From contig CAZIJQ010000077.1 in NCBI GenBank assembly GCA_964539785.1, positions 1 through 9,020 of the forward strand: DNA of 9,020 nt, in the 5' to 3' direction. The notes beneath the pieces are model-generated. The model was given only the letters and a program-made list of their open reading frames with translations, was not told the DNA's origin and made no database searches. The DNA is from JABMPO01 sp964539785. Lineage in GTDB: Bacteria; Fidelibacterota; Marinisomatia; Marinisomatales; TCS56. A program made the position numbers and the translations under genes. Shown here piece after piece: positions 1-5,352 of this stretch. The number at the start of each line of letters is the position of its first letter. Positions within the stretch are counted from its first letter, which is position 1.

Positions 1-35
1 TAGGAAACAAGGAGACTCTTCTTTTCAAGACTCAT
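1..35 (-). CDS. Possible start of a further minus-strand gene, cut by the window edge
   Basis: An ATG at 35-33 opens a frame reading MSLEKKSLLVS before the sequence ends. Two lysines followed by a hydrophobic stretch would suit the start of a signal peptide. It overlaps the end of the lipoprotein gene by 11 nt, as coupled genes often do, but there is no ribosome binding site in front of it and only 11 codons are visible. It could equally be the frame-shifted continuation of the lipoprotein, or chance. Confidence 0.25.
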   Translation of the reverse strand, partial: MSLEKKSLLVS

Positions 36-633
36 GAATAATACAGGCTAGAAAACCATTAGAAAAAACAGCCTGATCAAAATCATCAAATGTAAATGGA
101 TTTACTACCGGATTAAGTGCAAAGCTTGGAATTGAATCGGTAGTACTATCAGGCACGAGCACAATATCCGGATAAATCCGGTCTAACTGGAATGGGTCAG
201 AAGTGGAAGGATCAATATCATCCAATGTTATCAAGCCTAACACCGAACTGATATGATTTGTTATTGGATTGACACCAACTTCTTCAAACCCCACACTTTC
301 CATTATATCAGTGTCCTCGATGGTTACATCATCAACTGATTGTGCGAAAGATTTGTAAATATCGTCGATATTTAATTGATCACCAACTTCGACCCGGTCA
401 ATATCCATAGCATCTTTGAACACAAATATTGAATCGCCTTCAGCATTTATTGGAATAGTCTGGATCAGGGAATCTTCCAGCAGCGAATTCAATTCCACAA
501 TCTGCTCAGTTAATGGAACCTCCAGCTGAATCGACCAGGATGGCAGTTTAGCATCTTTGACATCCATAATTGAGCATCCTGCAAATAGCAGAAGTCCAAT
601 CATCAATACCAGATGTTGTTTACTCAGTTTCAT
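25..633 (-). CDS. Hypothetical outer-membrane lipoprotein, 202 aa, possibly shortened
   Basis: The N-terminus is a lipoprotein signal peptide: K2 and K5, a hydrophobic core (residues 8-18) and a lipobox FAGC with the lipidated Cys at position 20. Ser21 follows rather than Asp, so by the E. coli Lol rule it would go to the outer membrane. The mature part is strongly acidic, rich in D, E, S, T and P, with no Cys-pair or enzyme motif I recognise; the PSWSIQLEVPL stretch (about 31-41) resembles the start of beta-rich lipoproteins I associate with Neomarinimicrobiota-type genomes. Those are, from memory, often much longer, and this protein ends abruptly (GFLACIIHES), so a C-terminal truncation is possible. 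ATG 633 is the natural start because it puts the signal peptide in place; the sequence before it has only a weak GGAT as ribosome binding site. It is separated from the upstream beta-barrel gene by 146 nt containing a candidate promoter, so it is probably transcribed on its own. Function unknown. Confidence 0.75.
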   Translation of the reverse strand: MKLSKQHLVLMIGLLLFAGCSIMDVKDAKLPSWSIQLEVPLTEQIVELNSLLEDSLIQTIPINAEGDSIFVFKDAMDIDRVEVGDQLNIDDIYKSFAQSVDDVTIEDTDIMESVGFEEVGVNPITNHISSVLGLITLDDIDPSTSDPFQLDRIYPDIVLVPDSTTDSIPSFALNPVVNPFTFDDFDQAVFSNGFLACIIHES

Positions 634-717
634 AATTATAATCCGTATTAATTTTAAAATTCTTAAGGTGTGATAACTGTTTCTTTTAGGTATATATCAC
701 TGCAAAATTAGCGCCGA

Positions 718-746
718 GATTAAGAACCGGGTGTGATGTTAGTCAA
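718..746 (-). promoter_or_regulatory. Candidate sigma-70-type promoter of the lipoprotein gene
   Basis: On the minus strand a TTGACT (746-741; 5 of 6 to the -35 consensus) is followed after 17 nt by TTAATC (723-718; a weak -10). It lies in the 146-nt gap between the beta-barrel gene and the lipoprotein gene and would give a leader of roughly 80 nt. The -10 is poor and overlaps one arm of the inverted repeat at 720-756, so this is a suggestion only. Confidence 0.35.
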
Positions 747-756
747 ATGTTCTTAA
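720..756. repeat. Perfect 8-bp inverted repeat in the gap before the lipoprotein gene
   Basis: TTAAGAAC (720-727) and GTTCTTAA (749-756) are exact inverted copies separated by 21 nt. The arms are AT-rich and no T-tract follows, so a terminator is unlikely. The repeat encloses the candidate -35 and overlaps the candidate -10 of the lipoprotein gene, which would suit an operator. A further TTCTTAA lies at 660-666, and GGTGTGAT occurs at both 667-674 and 730-737. Confidence 0.45.
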
Positions 757-779
757 AAATTAAATGCGGTGTACGATAA

Positions 780-2438
780 TCAATTCCGGAAATTCCATTC
801 AACCCCAAAACTTACCTGCGACGGTTGAGACGGAAAGGATAATTCGCTGATAATCTGGTAAGATTGAGCATTGCTGGAATTAGTAAATAAAGGGGCAAGC
901 TCATAAAGCAAATTATTTATTTTATAGTATATCGTTACCGAAGAAACAACTGCCCGCAATTCCAGATTTACCGGCCAAACATTGGATAAATTATCACCAT
1001 TTTGGTTATTGATGTACCGGATATTCTGAAACTGATCGTGTCGTAATCGCGAATCACGGTTTAACCAACCCTGAATTTCCAGGTTGAAAAACAAGTCCAG
1101 ACGATCACGCAAAATAAAATCCAGTTTTCCTTCCAGATTGATTTTCAAATGATCCCGGATTCCGTTTGACAGAGTGACCAGATCATATTCGTTATGAGCG
1201 TAATTTATGCTAAACACTAAATCGTCCATCAGATGAGCTGCAAATCCAAATTGCGAATTCCAGAGATATCCAGATTGACTGATCACAGAATATGTATCAG
1301 ATCCCGATTCGAGTACAAATTCATGATAGTTACCTACCTGATACCGATGACTATTCACACGAAATTCAATCTTCTTAAGTATGGAACTCGCACTTAGGCC
1401 AACATTAAACCATTGTTCGCTTTTGTCGGTTGTCTTATCTAAAAATGCAATATTGATCCGCTCGCTGGAGCGTGCCAAAATTAATCCGATCTGTCCGTTT
1501 TTAATCGGTTGGTCGAAACTCAATGATAATTTTGGCGAGGCCGATGCGTCAATAATTGATATTCCTGTTATGAAATTGATTTTACCAGTGGTGAAACCAC
1601 CAATAAAGTCATACCAGTATCGGCGAATTTCCGGCGCCGCCTGCTGGTTGGCCGAGGCTGTAAGAAAAACAATACCTTCTAGAATTGGAATTTCCAGCCT
1701 GCCAAATGCCCGATTCCGGATAATCTCTTGGGTGAATGTAGTATCCCTTACCGGCGATTTGCTCCGACAATGTTGCAGCATCTCGCCTAAATGGAATTCC
1801 CCCCGGATCGGACCGAATGCCTTGCGATATTGTAAACCACTGCTGGTGATTTTTTCCTGGTAGTATCCCAGACTATTGGAATCGAGCAGACCGGACTCGC
1901 TGATAAAATGCCCAAGCGAGAATTCCAGATCACGCTCGGCCGAATTCCGGGAACGGTAATCGATCCGATATGATTGCTGGGCTGGCACTGTCAATCCAGA
2001 AGAATGTTGATATTGTCCTAAATGACCGGAATAACTGCGTTTAAATCCGTTTAATTCCAGATAACTGTATTGATCGGACGATTTAAATTCAACATCAAGC
2101 TGATCCAAATTATAATCGCCCTTCTGATAAAAAAACTTACTGGTAATCACACCGGTGTCGGGGGGAGCGGAAAAATCAGGTAGTGCGCTACCGGATAAAA
2201 TCACCGTTCTCGATTCAACCAAAGAACCGAGACGATGGGGGTAAATTCCAATAGCCTGATCAAAAATTAATGGACCGGATGTAATATCGAAATTGCTTAA
2301 AGCGGAGCCATTCCAGGTGGCCCGGCCGTACTGATTGATCCAATCATAGGGGATATTCTCCAGACTGCCCCCAGCTAGAAAACTCGTTAACAAAAAAATT
2401 GTCGAAATCAGGATCAAATAATTACCCGTTTTTCTCAA
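780..2438 (-). CDS. Putative outer-membrane beta-barrel protein (receptor/porin-like), 552 aa
   Basis: The protein starts with a signal peptide (R2-K3, hydrophobic core 8-21, likely cut near A22-G24). The rest has no membrane helix but many short alternating polar/hydrophobic stretches rich in Y, F, W, N and S, as in beta-barrels, and it ends with a strand FGVEWNF, with Phe550 two residues before the C-terminus, much like the terminal aromatic read by the BAM machinery. Residues about 50-125 (GPLIFDQAIGIYP... VITSKFFYQKGDY) look like the short plug-like region of receptor-type barrels, but I see no TonB box or carboxypeptidase-like domain. The start codon is TTG (2438-2436), forming a TTGA overlap with the stop of the upstream transporter gene; no Shine-Dalgarno precedes it, so translation is probably coupled. 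Being co-translated with an ECF S-component-like protein suggests a role in uptake of a small nutrient across the outer membrane; that is inference. It could also be a general porin or a structural barrel. Confidence 0.72.
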   Translation of the reverse strand: MRKTGNYLILISTIFLLTSFLAGGSLENIPYDWINQYGRATWNGSALSNFDITSGPLIFDQAIGIYPHRLGSLVESRTVILSGSALPDFSAPPDTGVITSKFFYQKGDYNLDQLDVEFKSSDQYSYLELNGFKRSYSGHLGQYQHSSGLTVPAQQSYRIDYRSRNSAERDLEFSLGHFISESGLLDSNSLGYYQEKITSSGLQYRKAFGPIRGEFHLGEMLQHCRSKSPVRDTTFTQEIIRNRAFGRLEIPILEGIVFLTASANQQAAPEIRRYWYDFIGGFTTGKINFITGISIIDASASPKLSLSFDQPIKNGQIGLILARSSERINIAFLDKTTDKSEQWFNVGLSASSILKKIEFRVNSHRYQVGNYHEFVLESGSDTYSVISQSGYLWNSQFGFAAHLMDDLVFSINYAHNEYDLVTLSNGIRDHLKINLEGKLDFILRDRLDLFFNLEIQGWLNRDSRLRHDQFQNIRYINNQNGDNLSNVWPVNLELRAVVSSVTIYYKINNLLYELAPLFTNSSNAQSYQIISELSFPSQPSQVSFGVEWNFRN

Positions 2439-2989
2439 TTGACGTCCGATTCAGAAAGCTCATTCCGGAAAACTGCCGATCGGAGTATAACGGGCAGACC
2501 AACCGCAAAAATGATGGCATTCGAAAATTGATGCAGAAAGGTAAATCCCAAACCTGATATATACAGGGCTTTTATCTGTGGCCAATCGAAACCAGCGCTG
2601 ACGGGGTAACTGAGTGTCGTCAATGAATCAAAGACCAGTGTAAGAAAAAAGCCAATGGCGCCCAGCGCTATCCTCCCTGCGATAGAATTGCCCCAATTCC
2701 TGATAAATGGGCGTGCCAGTCCACCACACATCCCGGCTAAAGCAATGCCGATTACCTGTGCTGCCAGCATTGGGGGGAAAGCCAGTCCGGAGCCGAAAGG
2801 ATGCATTGCTGAAAAAATAAATTCAGCCGTGAACCCAACGACAATTCCCCACGAAATACCGAGCCATAATCCGGCGCAAAATACAATTGTTGTAATTAAT
2901 TCAACGTTTGGTACCATTAATAGTGCATAGCCGACTCCGATTGCCAGAGCCGCAAAAATCGAAGCTTTAACCAATTTAACCGGAGGCAT
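2435..2989 (-). CDS. ECF transporter S-component-like integral membrane protein, 184 aa
   Basis: Starting at ATG 2989 the protein begins MPPVKLVKAS and has about five to six hydrophobic helices. The stretch PNVELITTIVFCAGLWLG, then GIVVGFTAEFIFSAMHPFGSG, then LAFPPMLAAQVIGIALAG, is the pattern I associate with substrate-binding S components of energy-coupling-factor vitamin/metal transporters (a PNVE-type loop, acidic residue in a helix, NP/HP-G loop, PP-AQ loop). S components bind the substrate in the inner membrane and work with an EcfT/EcfA module, which is not in this window. The substrate cannot be read from the sequence. An upstream in-frame ATG (3049) would add 20 residues but lies deep inside the preceding gene and lacks a ribosome binding site; AAGGA at 2999-2995 sits 5 nt before ATG 2989 (2 nt before ATG 2992), which decides the start. 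The gene overlaps the exonuclease gene by 14 nt and the beta-barrel gene by 4 nt, so the three form one operon. Confidence 0.75.
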   Translation of the reverse strand: MPPVKLVKASIFAALAIGVGYALLMVPNVELITTIVFCAGLWLGISWGIVVGFTAEFIFSAMHPFGSGLAFPPMLAAQVIGIALAGMCGGLARPFIRNWGNSIAGRIALGAIGFFLTLVFDSLTTLSYPVSAGFDWPQIKALYISGLGFTFLHQFSNAIIFAVGLPVILRSAVFRNELSESDVN

Positions 2990-3941
2990 CATTTTCCTTG
3001 TGGATTGCAGTACGAAAATAATTACGAAGATCAGTCCAATTTCCTTCATTCTGATCTTCAGATAATATTTTCTCCATTAGTTTCATTTTGGCATCAAGAT
3101 TATCTATAATATGTAATAATAAAGCCTCCTGGAAGGCTGGTTTACGGGGGCTACCCCACTCATAATTACCCTGATGTGCAAGTATCATATGTTTGATTTT
3201 AAGACTTAATTCAGCCGGGAAATTATTAATATGGTTTATTTTTTCGCTGATAATATCATATCCTATTACAATATGGCCGATAAAGTTTCCCTCGTCACTG
3301 TAGCTGGTTTCCAGATCACCATGCAATTCCCGGATTTTACCAATATCATGCAACAGGATACCCGCCAGTAACAGATCAGAATCCAGTGAATAATGTTTAG
3401 CAAGAGATAAACCGATTCTGGCCATTGATAATGTATGTTCCATAAAACCGGATCGATAATCATGATGTAGGACCATCGACGCTGGAAATATGAACAACCG
3501 GTCTTTGTTTTCACGATATAAGGCAGAAACCAGTTTCTTCAGCCAGGGATTCTTGATTTGCCGAATTATCGCAACGATTTCACGCCACATCTCCTTGGGA
3601 TCGTACACGGAAGCAGGTACAATCAATGCTGGATCATATCCGTAGCGAGCATAATGTTGAATTGTCGCGCGATTTATTTTTTTTATTACCAGCTGCATCC
3701 GGTCTTGATAGGTTTCGACAAGACCTGACACTGCCACCGGATCAGAGTTTTCAAATCGGTTGGCATATTTTTCGATTTTATCCCAGATTTTGGCGGAAAT
3801 GGACCCGGTTCGATCACGAAGGATTAAATCCAGATAGAGATCACCGGCACGTGTGTGCCGAATATGTTTCTCGATGCACAAATAAAAACCCTGGACTTTT
3901 GCCCCTTCGGTAAACTTATCGATTGATGTGATTGATTTCAT
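2976..3941 (-). CDS. yhaM: YhaM-type 3'-5' exoribonuclease (OB fold + HD domain), 321 aa
   Basis: Residues about 12-95 form an OB-fold nucleic-acid-binding domain (GFYLCIEKHIRHTRAGDLYLDLILRD..., then VAVSGLVETYQDRMQLVIKKI). Residues about 155-310 are an HD phosphohydrolase domain with visible metal-ligand candidates: H169 in MEHT, H198-D199 in LLHDIGK, H223 in IGH, H251 and H256 in HMILAHQGNYEWGSPR, and D280 in HIIDNLDAK. Domain order, these motifs and the length all match the YhaM family (B. subtilis YhaM is of similar size), which degrades RNA and single-stranded DNA from the 3' end using metal ions in the cytoplasm. All key HD residues are present, so it should be active. ATG 3941 is preceded by no clear Shine-Dalgarno. 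It is the first gene of a minus-strand operon with the S-component and beta-barrel genes; no functional link between the RNase and transport is known to me. The alternative is a general OB/HD hydrolase of unknown substrate. Confidence 0.88.
   Translation of the reverse strand: MKSITSIDKFTEGAKVQGFYLCIEKHIRHTRAGDLYLDLILRDRTGSISAKIWDKIEKYANRFENSDPVAVSGLVETYQDRMQLVIKKINRATIQHYARYGYDPALIVPASVYDPKEMWREIVAIIRQIKNPWLKKLVSALYRENKDRLFIFPASMVLHHDYRSGFMEHTLSMARIGLSLAKHYSLDSDLLLAGILLHDIGKIRELHGDLETSYSDEGNFIGHIVIGYDIISEKINHINNFPAELSLKIKHMILAHQGNYEWGSPRKPAFQEALLLHIIDNLDAKMKLMEKILSEDQNEGNWTDLRNYFRTAIHKENDASG
2995..2999 (-). promoter_or_regulatory. Ribosome binding site deciding the S-component start
   Basis: AAGGA on the minus strand lies inside the last codons of the exonuclease gene. 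Its spacing is 5 nt to ATG 2989 and 2 nt to ATG 2992. It supports the short start over the ATG at 3049. Confidence 0.6.
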
Positions 3942-4026
3942 GGTAAATAGGATTGTTGCTATGCGCCGGTTATGTCGGTTGCATATTTCTTAATTAAATT
4001 GGCACGCTTAGTTTATTCGATAATTT

Positions 4027-4031
4027 AGGGA
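4027..4031 (+). promoter_or_regulatory. Ribosome binding site of the GNAT gene
   Basis: AGGGA with 6 nt to ATG 4038. It fixes the start of the acetyltransferase. Confidence 0.55.
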
Positions 4032-4037
4032 TACTTA

Positions 4038-4532
4038 ATGGCACACTTGATTCGCTCAGTAAATTATAACAATTCCAAAGACGCCAGTATTCTGGAGGCT
4101 TGTCTGTCAAACTGGTTTCGTAATCCCAAGGATTTGAATCTTGCCGCTCCCAAAATACGATTCCCGTTTAAATTTACACAATGGAAAAGCTACTACCTTG
4201 AAATTTCTTCAACCAAATCATTTGTCGTTGAAGATAAGGGCTGGATTGTGGGCCATATCAGCTTGCGGTATTTACCGGCTAATAATCGCGCACATATCTT
4301 TCATTTAATTATTGCACCTGAATCTCGTGGCCACGGTCTTGGGAAATTATTGATCAATCGTGCCGAATCGGAAGCACGGCAAATGAACTGTATTGATATC
4401 ACACTATTTGTCGCTCAAACTAATGAGATTGCAATAAATCTATATGAAAATCTAGGGTATAAAAAACAAAAACAGAAGCGCGGTAATTCTTTCAGAATGC
4501 TGAAATCACTCAAAAATGAAATACCCCGCTAA
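4038..4532 (+). CDS. GNAT-family N-acetyltransferase, 164 aa
   Basis: The C-terminal two thirds is a GNAT fold. Motif A, which binds the pyrophosphate of acetyl-CoA, is LIIAPESRGHGLGKLL (about 90-105) with R97-G98-H99-G100-L101-G102; motif B is seen at N129 and A132 to NLYENLGYKK (134-143). A beta-strand pair (SFVVEDKGWIVGHISLRYL, about 61-79) precedes motif A as usual. The layout is RimI-like, but the substrate, whether protein, small molecule or antibiotic, cannot be told. The N-terminal 50 residues match nothing I recognise. ATG 4038 has AGGGA 6 nt upstream (4027-4031), the clearest ribosome binding site in the window. It is a single plus-strand gene between two minus-strand units, divergent from the yhaM-like gene with 96 nt between them. 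That gap is AT-rich, with a TTAATTAA palindrome (3990-3997), and shows no convincing promoter to me. Confidence 0.88.
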   Translation: MAHLIRSVNYNNSKDASILEACLSNWFRNPKDLNLAAPKIRFPFKFTQWKSYYLEISSTKSFVVEDKGWIVGHISLRYLPANNRAHIFHLIIAPESRGHGLGKLLINRAESEARQMNCIDITLFVAQTNEIAINLYENLGYKKQKQKRGNSFRMLKSLKNEIPR

Positions 4533-4544
4533 AAGCAGCGGAGT
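4508..4544 (-). terminator. Candidate intrinsic terminator of the fur unit
   Basis: Read on the minus strand, ACTCCGCT (4544-4537) pairs with AGCGGGGT (4530-4523) around a 6-nt loop. This gives an 8-bp stem with one G-U pair, followed by a T-rich run (ATTTCATTTTT, 4522-4512). On the plus strand the same stem has a C/A mismatch and no T-tract, so it suits transcripts coming from the fur side. It overlaps the stop codon of the convergent GNAT gene and lies 118 nt beyond the stop of the small Cys-rich gene. Confidence 0.5.
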
Positions 4545-4594
4545 GTCAATCTGATACTGCAATCTTTTATATTGCTGCAAGCGGTGTAGAATTA

Positions 4595-4652
4595 AATCCT
4601 GCAGGTATCGTTTCATCCTGCAAATAATCAGTGTAATCTGCGAAATCTGTGG
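4595..4652. repeat. Degenerate tandem 9-mer repeat (AATCTGTGx type) in a convergent intergenic gap
   Basis: Three directly adjoining 9-mers, AATCAGTGT (4626-4634), AATCTGCGA (4635-4643) and AATCTGTGG (4644-4652), share the pattern AATCwGyGn. Two looser relatives precede them: AATCCTGCA (4595-4603) and CATCCTGCA (4614-4622). They lie between the stop codons of the convergent GNAT and Cys-rich genes, where no gene is seen. Similar AATCTGTG/AATCCTGT strings recur between genes in many bacterial genomes (from memory). Function unknown. Confidence 0.5.
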
Positions 4653-4662
4653 TTTGAACAAT

Positions 4663-4818
4663 CTATTCTTTAGACACTACACTACAACTACCGCCACAAC
4701 CATTGCAACTATCTTCCCGGCTGGGTTTAATCTGCTGGAATAGGTTTCTTCCCACCAATAGCACAGCACTGATAACAATAATACTAGTAATGAGAACCTG
4801 AAATGTTGAGAAGTCCAT
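4663..4818 (-). CDS. Small Cys-rich single-pass membrane protein, FeoB-associated type, 51 aa
   Basis: ATG 4818 opens a 51-codon frame: MDFSTFQVLITSIIVISAV, one membrane helix (about 6-23), a basic/polar stretch (RNLFQQIKPSRED) and a Cys-rich tail CNGCGGSC (C38, C41, C45) before VVSKE and TAG. An N-terminal helix followed by a cytoplasmic CxxCxxxC cluster within about 50 residues is the layout of the FeoB-associated Cys-rich membrane protein family, thought to assist ferrous-iron uptake by FeoB, perhaps by binding metal. The gene follows the Fur-family gene by 15 nt on the same strand, so it is probably in the same transcript and under the same Fur box, which fits an iron role. No feoB or feoA lies in the window, and the gene lacks a clear Shine-Dalgarno. 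It is easily missed because of its size. The family call rests on architecture and context. Confidence 0.72.
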   Translation of the reverse strand: MDFSTFQVLITSIIVISAVLLVGRNLFQQIKPSREDSCNGCGGSCSVVSKE

Positions 4819-4833
4819 ACTGCTTATATACTA

Positions 4834-5271
4834 TTAATCTTCTTCATTCTGGCAATTCTCGCACAATCCGAACAATTGATGAATATGATTGCTGAGGACA
4901 TAATTATTTTCTGCAGCAATGGACTTCTGCAGTTCTTCCACTTCATCGTTGATAAATTCATCAATACGTCCACATTTTGTACAAATCAGGTGATCATGAT
5001 GACCTGATCCCAGCTTGCACTCAAAACGGCTTCTACCATCGCCCAGGTCAAGTTTTCGAACCAGATTGTATTTAACCAGAATTTCAATCGTCCGGTAAAC
5101 TGTCGCCCGGGAAATGTTGATACCCCGTCCTCGCAAAGTGAAATAGATACTCTCGGCATCGCGGTGACTATCAGAAGATTGTAATTCTCTCCAGACCGCC
5201 TCACGCTGGGTTGTATAACGCAGACCTTCCTGCTTGATTATAGCTCGCAAATCAATTCTAGCTGAGTTCAT
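4834..5271 (-). CDS. fur: Fur-family ferric uptake regulator, 145 aa
   Basis: This is a full-length Fur-family metal-dependent repressor. The N-terminal winged helix spans about 8-85, with recognition helix SRATVYRTIEILVKYNLV (54-71). The dimerisation/metal domain carries HHDHLICTKCG (H91, H92, H94, C97, C100), acidic E105, NHIH (H129, H131) and a C-terminal CENC (C137, C140); the two CxxC pairs should hold the structural zinc. The HHDHLIC form and the Fur box in its own promoter favour the iron-sensing Fur over Zur or PerR, although these cannot be fully separated from sequence. ATG 5271 has GGAG 4 nt upstream. Upstream, 81 nt separate it from the helicase gene and contain its own promoter; downstream, the Cys-rich membrane protein gene follows after 15 nt. 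Confidence 0.92.
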   Translation of the reverse strand: MNSARIDLRAIIKQEGLRYTTQREAVWRELQSSDSHRDAESIYFTLRGRGINISRATVYRTIEILVKYNLVRKLDLGDGRSRFECKLGSGHHDHLICTKCGRIDEFINDEVEELQKSIAAENNYVLSNHIHQLFGLCENCQNEED

Positions 5272-5283
5272 ATTGCTCCATAA

Positions 5284-5298
5284 TGATAATGAATCTCA
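5284..5298. promoter_or_regulatory. Fur box (likely autoregulation of fur)
   Basis: TGATAATGAATCTCA (plus strand) is a 7-1-7 inverted repeat matching the Fur consensus TGATAATNATTATCA at 12 of 14 defined positions. It ends 13 nt before the fur start codon and lies just downstream of the candidate promoter, where bound Fur would block transcription. Confidence 0.75.
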
Positions 5299-5308
5299 TC
5301 TAATTTAC

Positions 5309-5337
5309 AATATATTTAGAGCAAAAGTACATATAAA
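5309..5337 (-). promoter_or_regulatory. Candidate promoter of the fur unit
   Basis: On the minus strand TTTATA (5337-5332, 4 of 6 to -35) and TATATT (5314-5309, 5 of 6 to -10) are 17 nt apart. Transcription would start near 5302, placing the Fur box at about +4 to +18. Confidence 0.5.
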
Positions 5338-5352
5338 TTACCAATAGTTCTG

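Noticed and set aside
720..756. Terminator behind the beta-barrel gene
   Set aside because: The 8-bp arms are AT-rich, the loop is 21 nt and no T-tract follows on the minus strand.
1381..1863. A 160-codon plus-strand open frame opposite the beta-barrel gene
   Set aside because: It is fully antisense to a gene with signal peptide and barrel-type C-terminus, shows no domain or promoter, and has the mixed composition of a shadow frame.
2990..3049. Longer N-terminus for the S-component-like protein from ATG 3049
   Set aside because: It would extend the overlap with the exonuclease gene to 74 nt and has no ribosome binding site, whereas AAGGA sits 5 nt before ATG 2989.
2990..3060. Riboswitch before the ECF S-component-like gene
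   Set aside because: The region is coding sequence of the exonuclease; there is no leader in which a riboswitch could lie.
3999..4026. TTGGCA / TAATTT as promoter of the GNAT gene
   Set aside because: The implied transcription start near 4033 would remove the AGGGA ribosome binding site at 4027-4031 from the message.
4595..4652. CRISPR-like array
   Set aside because: The units are 9 nt with no spacers and imperfect copies, and no cas gene is near; it is a short tandem repeat.
4834..5271. Reading the regulator as PerR or Zur
   Set aside because: HHDHLIC, the C-terminal CxxC, a Fur-type box in its own promoter and an iron-linked small neighbour favour Fur, although sequence alone does not fully exclude the others.
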